From contig NC_082611.1 of assembly GCF_030936135.1 (NCBI RefSeq), positions 7,145,001 to 7,209,000 of the forward strand: DNA of 64,000 nucleotides, read 5' to 3'. Shown here piece after piece: positions 50,201 to 62,600 of the stretch. A model generated the notes under the pieces. The model saw nothing but the letters and a program-made list of their open reading frames with translations. It was not told the origin of the DNA and did not search any database. Made by a program: the position numbers and the translations under genes. The first letter of the stretch is position 1; each line of letters opens with the position of its first letter. Origin of the DNA: Gavia stellata (taxonomy: Eukaryota > Chordata > Aves > Gaviiformes > Gaviidae).

Positions 50201-53200
50201 ATTTGGAGATGAGGGTTATGCGTGTATACCAGTAGATGGTGCTCTTATTCTAAAAGGAAGCTTTTCAATAAAGACTGTTATAATACAACATTGCAGTGAG
50301 TTTCATAATTTGACTTTAGTATGTACATTTTGTATACATTAATGCAAAAAAGGCATTCAGACACTGATTCAGAAAAAAATGTTTAACCAGAACAGTAGTT
50401 TCTGATATCAGTGTTTTTGTATACGTGAACTCAACCAGTTACATGTGTTGAAGCACATTGTTCAATTAAGGTCTGTTATAAAGACAAAAAAGACTACGAA
50501 CATTTAATAACATTTTTAATTCCATTTATTTATTTAAAATTCCATTATATTTAACATATTTCCAGTGCATCATTTCCAAATACCATTTTTATTAGCAAAG
50601 AAGCTTCAAAAAACCCCTCAGATTCAATTAATCCTTAATCACTATGGTGGGTAACATTTCCTTAAGTGTACTCCTCGTTAGCTCTCTACTTCAGTTTCTA
50701 CAGATACCCTTCAAGTTCCATCTCAAGTCCTCCTGCCCCTTCCAGGAATCTTTCAGATTTTTTTTTTCCTAAATGGACCTGTGGGCTCCAAGGCAACCAG
50801 ACAACTTGTCTTTGCCACATTACACAAAAGCATGTCCTGGCTAGCTCCAGTGCTGCTGCATGGGCGCTGGCTAGGGGTCCGATAACGTCAGGTACCCAAG
50901 TTGTGCTAATGGTGGTATTCTGTGCTACAGAACTGATGTTATGCTAGAACAAAGATCTACAAAATTTGACGACGGTGAGTTCTACAGCTCACCATATTGC
51001 TGGCCTCAGGTCTCTTATCAGGACATCATCGTCCCTCCACTACTGATCGTTTCAATTATTAATACTCAATTACAATTAATGAATTTTATTATGAAAACTG
51101 CATGTCCTTCTTTAAATATTACTTACAATAATGATTTATTATTTTTTTGCCCTTGCATTTATTTTGTATTCCTGCCTAAGATTTCAAAGTACATTTGATG
51201 AAAAAAGGAGAATTTACCTCTTTTGGTGAAAGCATTTCACAGTGAACAAGAGCCCAAAGGCATGATACAGCTGTAGTCCGGATGGCAGCTGCTGTTCTTC
51301 CAGCATGCCACTGCAGATTAGGAGCCAGTATGTCTTTTATCACAGTCTCAAGGTAGCTAGGGAACAGCCTGAAGCCAAAAATAAGAAAGCAAAATAAAGG
51401 TTCATGAGAAAGTGATAAAGAGACTGACAGGATGTAAAAGAGAATTTTCTGTCATAGAAACACAGGCAGGAAAAAAGACTCTAAAAAAATGAATAAAATC
51501 TTGTAAGCCAATGTGATTATAATGTATGTGATAAGCTTTTCATAACTTAATTTTTCTAGATAATATTTAAACAAATACCTAACATTCGTGGAAAGTGGAG
51601 GCTAGACTTTCTCCCACTTCAGACGATGCCCATGACTCACTGTGTTATCTTGGAAAGCCTCTTACCTTCTCTCTGTCTCATTTTCTCCGTCTGTAAAGTG
51701 GCGATAACACCCCATATGAATGCTGTGAGGATTCATTAATATTTGTAAGGCCCTTTGAAACTGTCCAGTGAAAAATATTTATAGTGTGAAAAGTATGAAT
51801 GCTATTGATGAGACCTGAACTACTGATACTGCAGGGAGTCTACACAGAATACTTCAGCTTTCCCTTGGCTCAGAAACTCGTCTCCCTTAAGGATGAGAGG
51901 TCTGCAGGATTTTCTGATGGTGCCAGTCCCAATACTAGTTTGTTTTCATTACAAACACAAATCTGTGATATTTTTGCTGATGCTTCTTCCTCTTCCTCTA
52001 TTGAATGGGCTATTATAATACTAAAAGTTGCTGTGAGAGTCAGCAATTGCAATAGGCAGTATTCCCTCACACCCATTTAATTCCAGCTCAACAGTTTTAG
52101 ATTAAGAGAAAAAGATATAGATCATACACACAAGTTAAAACAGACTTTGCTGCATCAAAGAGACATGCATGCCTGGCTGTGACTAGATAACTAAGGCTCA
52201 GATTATTCACTGTGCTTCTCTGCCTTAAAAAGCAGCTGGCAGCATGCGAAACAGATTGACAAATACAGGCTAAATCTACCATGACTTGTGTCCCGCTTTA
52301 TTCAAAGTTCCCGCAGACCTGGACTGCAGCCACCTGAGTGCAAAACAGCACATCACCGCCCTGGTGCTTGGCAGAAAGGGAAGAAGCTGTTGCTGACTTT
52401 TTGCTAGAAGGCCAACATTTCCAGGATGAATAAGTGGCTCCTACAGAGAGGTGCCAAGCCACAGGAGGAACATAATGGGTAGATGTTAACAACAAACATT
52501 TATCACTAAGTACTTTTAAAGAAAACCCAAAAAACCCAACAAGCCAAAATCATCTAGCAATGATAATCCAGCAATTAAAAATTCCATAATAATATTGTAT
52601 CAATGTAATAAGAAATGTTATTGTATCTACTTCTTTCCTGTAACTACCCTTTATCCCTGCAGTTAGACCTTGTCATCTGGGTGTAATCTGCATAAAGCAT
52701 AACCAGCTAGCCTGCCAGGCCTCAATTATCTATTGCACACACACAAAACTGAAAATCTCCATCTTCAGCATGATGACAATAGATACACCTGGCTGCTGCT
52801 TAGCCCTTTGGCCAAGGGAGCACTCAGTCTCTGAGAAAGTCGGAGATCCATCCTTGCTTCCAGTCCAGCAGATGGCACTTAAGGTTCAGTAATAAGAAAT
52901 CTGATGCCCCATTAGACACATCTAAATTTGTAAAAACCCTTTTGATTTATTATTTTAAAAACATTTTTGAGAATTAATAATTTTCTATTCAAAAAGTTGC
53001 CAGGAAAAAAAGTAACTAAATGATCATTCCAAATTTCCTTTTAGCTCCGAAGTTAAAAAAAAGCTTTGCGCTATCTGATCAGTAGCTGCTTCTGTTTTCA
53101 ATAAAGCCCTGTTAAACTGCAAAGAAAAACCAATCTGTCAAAACATAAAAGGTAAATTCCATCAGCATTATGGTAACCATAATGCTATGTATGCTATTTG

Positions 53201-56200
53201 TGAGAATATCTGTTCTAGTGCCTTGAAATAGACTCAGTAAAGCAATATCTGGCAATTATCTGACTCAATCATGTCAGACTTAAACAAAATTAGATGACCA
53301 CACAACTGTGTTTAGTATAATAACTGAAACTCTCCCTATCTAAACTGTTAAGAATGTTTTTAAGGAGCTAAAGAAATTACTGCCAGCAGGGAATGCCATT
53401 GTGTAACCGGAACTTATTACTACTTCACTACACTATCTCTCATTACCATTAAGATGTATTTTTTGCTGTTGCTGATGCAATTAAATTCTCCCTCTTTCCA
53501 TTTTCAGATCTTACTGTTGTAAATCTATGGAACTGAATTCTAAAAGTGAGTAATTTCCACGAAAACATACTGTCTGTGCTATTTGTATTTACAGAGTTGA
53601 GACTTTCTTCTCAATTGGATATGAAATAACTAAAATGTGATCTGTGCATACGGTAATACCTAGCTCTTACGCAGATATAAAAAGCAGAACTTGGGATTAC
53701 ATTAAAATTGCTACCCCCCATTTTATGGGCTTACATACTTAAACTTTCATTCCATGTTAATTATTTTTTATACATTTTCGTTCTGGATTGGCTCCTTTTC
53801 TGCTTTTATGGCACTGCTGCACTTGGCTTTATATGTTTGTGGACTGTTTTTGGTTTTTGTGTGTATGTTTTTGTTTTTTCAAACTTAACATCCTAAATCT
53901 CGGTAATTCGAAACAAAAACAGATTTGCTTTTACAAATCAAAGCCTCCAAAAATGTTTTCAAACACAAAAACCTTACAAGTTACTTCCTACATTAAAGCA
54001 TTTGCTGTGACAATGGTAAGTAGGATCAAGACTTCAGAGAGTCATTTAGCTCCCTCTCCTGCTTTTTAGTTTTTGGAGATAAACCTACTGGTAAAATTCA
54101 TTGCACTGCTCTTGTTCTCACAGGACAGAGAGCCTCATTATGAGTTAGACTGGGCCATCCTTAGCCAGGAGTCGTTCTTCACACAAACAGGTCTATTAAC
54201 CTCATTGGATGTATCTAATCTTGACAAGAGGCCATTCACTCACACTGCCCTGAGCGAAACAACTTCCATCATTGCTATCTGTGGAGAGCCAGTGTGATGT
54301 GTGGCTATATTCTCTGAGAGTATTACTTAGAAGAATATTCTTCTATTTTTTCTACACTGGTAATTTCCCTTTCCTGGGAATCCTAGTGAAGCTGGCAGCT
54401 CATTGCACTAGCTTTCTATTCCCCCCCCTTTGGCTCCATTATTTATACAAATGACTGGGTTATGGATGAAAGATTTTTTTATTCATCCCATTTACTTTGA
54501 CTACTGCCAAAACAGAAGTTTACTCTTTGATGACGTTCTCCATGTGGCCCTGCACTGACCATCGCTCTCTACCAGCAGTACCTACATGATCTAACTTAGT
54601 ACATTTACCTGAGCACTTCAGAGACTTTCAGGTAGAGAAGTGCTACCAGTCCTACTGTACAGGTGAGAAACAAAGAATGAGTAAGGCTATGCATTAATGG
54701 AGAAGTCCTTCCTATCTCCTAGCCACCCCAGTCAGGAACACTGCAGGTCAGGACTCTGTACCATGCCATGTAATGTACCTGTCATACTGCTTAGATGCAG
54801 CCTAAATGATTTTCTGTAGATCACAATGAGAGGTAGAACAGAGAATTTTACAGCAGAATAGAATTCGAAGAACTGAGTTATCTGTAATGCTATTTCTGAG
54901 GAGGAAGACAGGATATCAGATAACTGAAAATGTATAGAGAAGAAATGCCAGTGAGACTAACTTGTTGACCAGGTCTGAATTTGATTAAATACTTTCAAAG
55001 AATGAACGTATTTAATGTTTTAAAAACAAATGTAGAAAATAATAAATATGATTGTATGGTAGATGAATAGCAGCTAATAATGTATTCTGCAGTAAATAAA
55101 GGACAGTAAAATTAAGCCATAAAAGAAAATAAATAGATAGGAGAGAGTCACATTATCCCATTTTCAGACTGAAATATGTTTTTACACACTTAAACATTAT
55201 AGTTGTGTTCAGGGCATCACAGAACACGTGAGATGACATTTCTTGGCTACACGGTCTTTGCATTCTCAGATCATACAGATCTGAGATATAAACAGATTAG
55301 CTTACACTAAATAGTCAGATCCTGGAACACTTAAAATAGTTTTCAAAGTGCTTTTAATTCTTTCTTTCAGGAAGATTCTTGCATATCTAGATTGATCTTG
55401 TAACTACCACTCAGTTACATGATTATTTAAACAAGTAATCCACTGACTACAAAGAGATTTTTCATACAAATAGGGTTTTAACATTGGATCCTGAAAATAC
55501 AGAAACAGATAACAACACACTTGGCGCAAAAGCCTTCTGTTAAGAAAGGGTAGCTTCATTATATTCATCTTAAGCACACTAGCTCCAAATCTATTAGGGG
55601 ATACATTAGCAAAGATTCTTCAGCTTACCTGGAATCCCCCACTGAACGGGAACACCAGGGTTCCTCCTCCTCCCCCCATTATAGGATGCAGGCCATAAAT
55701 ATACTAAATATATTTAAAAATGGTAAAAATACATCTTCATTCATACTAACATGGCCTTATGGAACCTGAATGAATGTTCAACATACCAGAATGCCCACTG
55801 AGTGCCAATTTGCTTACCAGAATAATGAAAAAAGCTTTTAAGTATAAACGACAATTGCTATCAAAGTACTTTTAGGAAGAACACTTCCTGCGATACTTTT
55901 TAAAAAAAAAAAAAAGAAAAAATATGCAGCAGAATACATTTACATACTAAATGCAGCAGGCACTGGGAAAAGCAGAGCAGATATGGTTTATGTATTCAGG
56001 ACCACCTTGTAGAAGTGTTTGCACTACTAGTAAGACTAAATTAATAATGACAAAAGAGCCCCACTGTTGGCATTCTTATAAGCACCATAAGTTATAGTTA
56101 GATTGTACTTGCAATGCATCAATAGTGCCAAGCAACAGGAGACTTCCATCTTCAGTCACTGACAGTAATAATAATTCCTTATCAAACATTTAGTTTAATG

Positions 56201-59200
56201 CTTTTTAAACACTGTACTATATCATGGGCTTTTTTAAATGCCCATTTTTTGGGGTGTTTTTATGGTTTCTTTACAATGGCTACAGGGAAAGTTAAAGGAT
56301 TTAGCAGTTAACTGGGAGAAAAAGAAAAAAAAACATCTACCCCCCCCCGCCATTTCTTTCCTAAGAATCCCCAATTTTAGCTTTCAAACATGTATTCTTT
56401 TCAACTCTAGCTCTTTATTTTTTGAAAACTATCCAGATCTGCATGACATCCATTTTAATTCTCTATAGTGGCAGAGGTAGGAAGGAAGACTACAGTGGAG
56501 GAAGTCCAAACTTCAATTTATTTATATATTTTTTTAAAATTATTGGACTCTGCCTTTCTAAGCATTGTTAAAAAAATACAGCAAGAAAAACACGCTTTAG
56601 AAGATGGTGGGAAAGTCCTTCTTCTTCCAGACATGCTAACATGGACACAATTATAGGGGTTAAATAACTACCATGGTCATTACTTTTTAATGCCACTGTA
56701 GTGTTCAAATAGCTGTGTGAAATTAGAAGTCTACTTACCCCTGAGAATTGACAGTTTCACTTGCTTTCTGGAGCAACTGTGATAAAACAGTGAAAAGTTT
56801 TAACCGCATCTGGGGATCTTTGTTTGGCTGAAGACACGTCTTAAGAATGAGAATAAAGTTATTTAGAGCTTGACCTATGACAGGACCTAGAAAGTAAACA
56901 CATAAGACTTATTTCAGAGTACTAATAAGTTTGATTTAGATGTTTAATATACAAGTGCATTAAAATTTGTAATATACTTGGTATTAAAATAGTACTTAAC
57001 TTTCCACTCTTGCATGGCAGCTGTTGATGTATCCATGTTACATCGTATTAGGCAGCGTACAAATACCCAAGCTAACTCGCCATGGGCTCAGGTACCCACA
57101 GTCTTAGCCATGGCAGCACGGCGCTCCCCGAAGATCAGTTTACCCCACGTCATTTAGCCAGCTTGGTATTGCTGTACTACACTGCATTATGTAGCATGGA
57201 CGTATCAATGATGTCCGCTAGTTGCTGGGACCGGTGGTACAAGATGACATTTCGGGTGGACTAATGCATTTGGGGGGGATCAACTCTGTTCACTATGTAC
57301 CTCTGAAAGCTTGAGACTATGCACAAAGTTTTGTTTCTATCAAACTTCATGAAAAATTATACTGGATCTGGTATGGCCATAACACCACTCCAAACAGCAG
57401 AATTAACTATCGCTTTTTTCTTCTTTCAAGTTTTTCTATGTGCAGCATTCAAGGAAAGATGTTCAGGACTCCCAGAGGCACAGGAAAGGGCATGTTTGAA
57501 AGGGTCAGCCTCAAAACTTGGATAATAGAATTATTGCAGCAGTATTCTTCCTTCATGTTTAAATAATGCTTATTTGCATTTTACAAGAGAATCTAAAATA
57601 CGATGGATTTTAGAAGCTATTTGAAATAAAAATATTTTTCTAAATTCATTCTCTAGCTTGTTAACATTTTCACATCCTATGATTAATTCTGTTTTCACCA
57701 CTAAACAATAAACAAACAAAAAAATCCCTCTAAGCCGTTATCCCAACATTTGAAGAAATTATTTTCCCAAAACAGAAGGAAGTTTGTGCCTCTCTTGTTG
57801 ATGATGATTAACATCTACATGGTTTTGAAGAGGAAGAATACATACAGACTATACACATGCTTTATTCTGCAAGCTTCTTGCTGTAGAATGCTCCTTCTGC
57901 TCTATGTTTGCAATAAACTACTTTCCTCTAGGAACTTCTTCAGCTTTGCATCCTTGTGATGCACGTTCCATTCAACTCCAGTCACTCAGAAAATCCTCCC
58001 AGGAGACCCAACACTGGCATTTCTGATGACAAGAATATTCCTCACATAGGGACTGGACAGATTGAAGTATTCAAGATTCCAAAACAAGTTCAATAGCATT
58101 TAATAATACCTGGAAATTTAATGTTTAAAATAATAATAAAAAACCCCCAAATCTTCACTGTCTAGACTGAAGCAATACAGGGTGCTGAACTGCAGTTTGC
58201 TAAATTTCTGTGCCAACAAATAGGTCTTTATTTTCACAGCATTTATTCAAAATACATTGCTTCATGTGAGTTCTGAGACATTTAAAAGATAATACTGTTA
58301 TATCAAACTGATAACAGCAAATTCAACAGAGGGAAAATAAACAAAATAAACTACATTACTAATTTCAGCTTAAGCATACGTTCCTGAAAACCAGTAAAAC
58401 CTGAGAAATTTTAAATGAGTAAACCTGATTAAATTGATTAAAAACAACATTATGTGTGGGAATGAAAAGAAAGAGAGAAAAAAATTCCTCTAGAAGCTGC
58501 TGTGTCAGACAGCAAACACAGACAATAGCATATTACCAGTGTTGGGTGCAAGCCAAAATGTTTGCCCAGACATTTGATGATTTATTTAGCATTAAGGAAA
58601 ACAGAGACAACTGTCTAGAAGTCCCTCAGTCACGGAAATGGGAGCACAAATATACAGAGAAGTTGGCCTCTCAGATCTTGCACTGAAAAAACTTTTTGTT
58701 CTTTCCACAGATAAAAAAAGAAAAAGTACTTATACGGGTTGCTGCACAAACCAGCAAGTGGATGCTTCACATAGGTTTGTTGAGGCTTTTTTTTGATTCA
58801 AGGATTAAATGCAGAAGATACAGTCCCTTAAAACATACCTATCCACATTTAACTATCTGCAGTAGCAATAATAACACTGCATCTGTAGCTGAAGTAGCTG
58901 TCTACATCCCCTTTTTAACTAACAGAAAGGAGAAACAAAAGAACAGGACTTCCATTTTAATCGTCTTAAAATGGGTGTCTAGGTGAAAAGAACTGCCTGT
59001 CACTATGTCCTTGCCTGTAGATGCAATCTGGAGAGCTGTGTCAGAGGAATGTTCGCTGTGCGGATCTGAAGCTAGGTGCCAGTATGTTTCACTAATCTGT
59101 ACACAGCAATGTGTTGAAGAATGTAAGTGAGGAAATGTTTGTACAGGAAGATGGTATTTTTTTGTAAGACTAGTGAATAGATGGAAAAAATAGATAAATT

Positions 59201-59640
59201 TTTGGACACGTAAGCTACATCAGTTCGCTTCCCCATAATCCTTACCCATTTCATTTACCTGAAAGCGTACTTGTACATAAGTACTTTTAGTATACCCCTT
59301 GCAGCCAAGAAGCCTTTTGGCATTTGAGCTGCTTCAACATTTTCAGTTTTGCTTTCCATCATATTCTTGTGAAGTTTCTGAATATTACACTATTCATTAT
59401 AAAACACAATTTATCTGCAGGCTATGGAGATTATCACTTTAACTTTTTTAGAACTACTAAGTAAGTTGTACCTGAATGAGTTGCGATGACATCTAACTGT
59501 AGTATTTCTGGAGAATAGCATGTCCAGCAATCACATGATACTGAAACCCATTCCATAAGTTGAATTATATGCTGTTTGTAGAGATAATGAAAACTATCCA
59601 ATTGCTGCACTTCAGCTAATGAAGACATTGTTTCCTCTAC
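47113..59640 (-). CDS. DNAAF5: DNAAF5 (HEATR2), dynein axonemal assembly factor 5; last six coding exons
   Basis: DNAAF5 is a cytosolic HEAT-repeat protein needed to pre-assemble outer and inner axonemal dynein arms before they enter cilia. Human mutations cause primary ciliary dyskinesia. Six minus-strand exons were read: 59472-59640, 56739-56886, 51218-51368, 49711-49867, 47743-47934 and 47113-47252. They total 957 nt, or 318 codons plus stop, and phase is kept at every GT-AG junction. This is the C-terminal third of a protein of about 850 residues. Alpha-helical HEAT units are evident, for example [34 protein letters not shown] and [20 protein letters not shown]. The C-terminus [20 protein letters not shown] is nearly identical to the mammalian protein as I know it. 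The 5' exons and promoter lie beyond the right edge. In human the gene is also just upstream of SUN1, in the same orientation. Confidence 0.96.
47743..47934 (-). CDS. DNAAF5: DNAAF5 coding exon
   Basis: This 192-nt exon encodes [40 protein letters not shown] and IQNAVL. It holds two HEAT-like helical units. The acceptor is TTTTCAG and the donor is CCTAG|GTAAGA. Confidence 0.95.
49711..49867 (-). CDS. DNAAF5: DNAAF5 coding exon
   Basis: This 157-nt exon encodes [40 protein letters not shown] and [12 protein letters not shown]. The acceptor is TAATTGTAG and the donor is ACACAG|GTAAGT. Confidence 0.95.
50229..50243 (+). promoter_or_regulatory. Near-consensus CTCF site
   Basis: CCAGTAGATGGTGCT agrees with the CTCF core at 14 of 15 positions and has the same orientation as the site at 52865. 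Confidence 0.4.
51218..51368 (-). CDS. DNAAF5: DNAAF5 coding exon
   Basis: This 151-nt exon encodes [40 protein letters not shown] and [10 protein letters not shown]. It is one of the most conserved blocks of the family. The acceptor is TTGGCTTCAG and the donor is AAAGAG|GTAAAT. Confidence 0.96.
51630..51786 (+). mobile_element. MIR-like (CORE-SINE) element
   Basis: The sequence runs ACTCACTGTGTTATCTTGGA, CTCATTTTCTCCGTCTGTAA, AGTGGCGATAACACC, GCTGTGAGGATTCATTAATA and GTAAGGCCCTTTGAAA. This follows the MIR/CORE-SINE pattern (gacCTTGGgcaag, CTCAgTTTCcTCaTCTGTAA, GTGAGGATTaaat). It is an ancient amniote repeat, clearly pre-dating birds. It is in plus orientation, antisense to DNAAF5. Confidence 0.75.
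52865..52879 (+). promoter_or_regulatory. CTCF core consensus match
   Basis: CCAGCAGATGGCACT matches all 15 positions of the degenerate CTCF core CCASYAGRKGGCRSY. Occupancy cannot be told from sequence. Confidence 0.55.
56739..56886 (-). CDS. DNAAF5: DNAAF5 coding exon
   Basis: This 148-nt exon encodes [40 protein letters not shown] and [10 protein letters not shown]. It matches human [20 protein letters not shown]. The acceptor is CTTTCTAG and the donor is CAGGG|GTAAGT. Confidence 0.95.
56887..59471 (-). other. DNAAF5 intron with hAT-like remnant
   Basis: A 2.6-kb intron. Apart from the short DNA-transposon remnant at 57053-57184 nothing was recognised. The open frames on the plus strand are short and lack known domains. 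Confidence 0.7.
57053..57184. mobile_element. Ancient hAT-like miniature DNA transposon remnant
   Basis: The left end CAGCGTACAAATACCCAAGC is mirrored, imperfectly, by the right end AGCTTGGTATTGCTGTACTACACTG when reverse-complemented. The element is about 130 bp, with CAG...CTG termini and a CpG-bearing interior unlike the flanking intron. The termini resemble the TGTAGACATACCC-type ends of old sauropsid hAT non-autonomous elements as I recall them. Target-site duplications are degraded. Confidence 0.55.
59472..59640 (-). CDS. DNAAF5: DNAAF5 coding exon (first in window)
   Basis: This 169-nt exon encodes [40 protein letters not shown] and [16 protein letters not shown]. It aligns with human [20 protein letters not shown] onward. 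The acceptor is TTCTAACAG and the donor is ATTCAG|GTACAA. Confidence 0.94.
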
Positions 59641-62600
59641 CTGTTAGAACAGAGACAGGATAATTTACCTTAACTGAGACAATGTTAAGACCCCACAACT
59701 TTTAAAACTCATTATTATAGTATAAGAACAGAAGGGACACTAGAAGATTTCCATAGTTTCTACTTGGACAATCAAGATTGATGCTTGATGTCTGCCTATA
59801 CTACATCCATTAACTTTTATTTAAGGTGAAACATTTGTCCTGATTTCAAAATGAAATCATAAGGAACACAGCAACGTAACAGCAAAATGAAAGGTTTTCA
59901 CATGGATTAGAGAGCCACATCATAAAAAAAGCTCTTACTAGTTTTAAAGATGTAGTGATTCTTCTCCTTAATTTAAGAATACTTTAAAACATTAATATAG
60001 AGGGAATTTCTCACAATCCCATCTAGCAGGCTATGGCAGCTTCCAAAAGCTATTGCTGTTGCAGCTCAGAGAGGACATTGTTTTTCCCTTCTCTCCCCTG
60101 CCACCCCCCATTTTAGTTATGCAAGATGCTCTCTTTACAGTGGCTGGGCAGGTGCATTTTGAAATTCTCAACTTCTGTTGCTTAGAAGTACCAAAATTCA
60201 CTGTTAAATTTGAAATACCTTCTTCGTATTTACATTTAGACTATTCCATGGAGACATGCAAATAAAACATGTAAAAAGAACTACTAAATGAATTCCAGAC
60301 ACGATCATGCTTGGCAAGGAAGCATGTAGATTTTCTTAATCACTTGTAGCAGATGTATTTCAAAGCAAAGGAAAACTTGCTTTTACAATTCCTGAAGACT
60401 CCTACCAGAGGTACAAAACTTTTCTAAAGAGAGTAAAAGCATGCTGAAAGCAGCATCTATAGTCTTAGTGATTTCAGTGGACAGTGAATCAAGAATGGGG
60501 AGCAAGACACCGTTAGAAACCCCACTGAGAAATAACATATGTCATCAGCATGGCCAGTTCTAGCAGGGAAAGATGTAGTGCAGCGCTATGAGTGACATCA
60601 TTTGACTCTAAGTGGTTCAGTGAACTACAAATTATAATAATATTTTTTAATATTTTTAAGCTGAACTCAACTGCACAAGTTAGCTGAAACATGTCTAGGA
60701 CCTTTAGAATTTTACAGACTAATCACTTGCCAGACGAAGATGTTATTATGGAAGTACCAGATGTGGAGAAAATAAATGAGTTTTCTAGAAAAAACACCCA
60801 AAATGACAGGATTCGCTAAGGACAAAGGTTAGTCTTAAAGCAAGTTTGCCTGTCTCAAGCACAATAGATGTCTCCTTTCTGGAAGCATCTGCCAGCCAGC
60901 CGAAACAACTCAGAGTAACTTATATGTAAAATATTAATTTATCTGCAAATTAATTGGAACATTTTACATTACAGAATGCATAAAGACAGAAACTGTTCCC
61001 CATTATTAATCCACCACAACCTGCAAGATGGTTTTTTTCCAATGAACAAAAAAGATACAAAATAATACATCGTTCACAGGTGATTTAAAATAAACTCCCT
61101 AAGTAGTTTGAAGAGTGTAATTAAAAGAAACTAAATTAAATATGCCAATAGACTGATGCATATCTTTTCATTAAGAAGTGTCTCACAGTTAAAAAAAAGT
61201 AGCAAGGGTGATTTTCTTTCCTATATTTGAAAGCTAACAAGTTTAATGATACATTATTTTCATGGTAATAATCAATGTGTGCCAGAAGAAGAGTTGAGAT
61301 AGCACAGGCCACTAGCAATGAAACAAAATTTTATCTTTATAGTTCACCAGTTAAATCACTGACAAGCTCAATACATGCTTAACAGACTCCAACAAGTGAT
61401 ATGGCTTCAGTCTATTTGGGGTTGTAAACCATACTCCTCATCATGATACCAAAGCGCTCAGTTGGTGGTCTTAATCTTTTTCCTTAGCCCTAAGCAACCA
61501 GAAACACCGATGAACACAAAGCAAAGGGGCCAAAAATCAAGCAAGTAGGAGGAGTAGCAACACTCAATCAGGTCACATCACTTGTGGTCTGATATCTCTG
61601 ATCTTCTGTCCCCTTATATTGGAGCCTGAATTGAACCTCTATAAAGCAAATTTTTGAATAATCTATGTTTATACTCAAAATCTTTTGATCCTGAATACAC
61701 TTCTTTTTAGACTTCTTTTCTGAACAACGAAATTATACTTGTAAAGCTAGATGTAATACATTTGTTCTATACAGTCTTAAGCTATATTGACAGGGACTTC
61801 TGGCCTTCTGCAGGCTGTACAGCTCACTTTGAAGTTCTAGAATAGTCAGTAACTTGGGGGGGGGGAGGCGGGGGGATTTAAAAAAAATTCAAGCCATATT
61901 TGTCTTTGTGACAAATTTGAAATATTGCAATTATGTAATCTTGTTGCCAGATCTTCTATCTGCTTAGCTTAAAGAAAGGCTAATGAGAAAAAGGATTCTC
62001 ATCCAAAGTACTGTCAACTTTAAAAATTATCTGTAACTGCAGGAACATCTTAAACCTTTAATAATCTTGGGAGATTAACTTTTCTGTATATGAAAATCAG
62101 GCTTTATCTCCATGAAACTGCTTTCTTCGTAGGAATTTGAAATGGACATTGCTGACTTCATAGACCACTGTAGGGCTAAACAGACAAGATACTGCAAAAG
62201 ATACCAGATCCATCTGTCCAAGGCTTACTTGGACAGACTGTTTAAAAAGCCTAAAAAAAACCCAAACCCCTCAAAAATCCCACTCTCCCACTGGCTCTCC
62301 ATGAGATAGATCTTCATGCCATACCTCTTTGACCTGCAAAGTCTTTTCAATACTTGTTTCAAGCTTTGTTCTATTTTACTTCTTTCGGAATAGTTTTCTA
62401 AGTGTATGCCTCCTCGGAGGCAGCCTGTCAGCTATGGGGCCATAAATACTGATGCTACACAGGCCTTTGGAATACCATGCCTGGGAGCAAGAGAAAAGGA
62501 AGCAGAATAACCACTGCATTTAAGGCACACGTTTGAAAAAATAGACAACTTGGATAGGTCATAATTGTACTACATGAGGATGGCTTGCTGATTTATTTGT

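Larger units (their letters stand above)
51369..56738 (-). other. DNAAF5 intron holding an old SINE and a CTCF-consensus site
   Basis: The largest DNAAF5 intron fully inside the window. It contains a MIR-like SINE (51630-51786) and a full match to the CTCF core (52865-52879). Short open frames here have no recognised product. The two smaller introns at 47935-49710 and 49868-51217 contain nothing recognised except a near-consensus CTCF match at 50229-50243. Confidence 0.75.

Noticed and set aside
54630-54700. Possible second MIR-like fragment (TACAGGTGAGAAAC region)
   Set aside because: Only one short stretch resembles the reverse complement of MIR; too weak to call without an alignment score.
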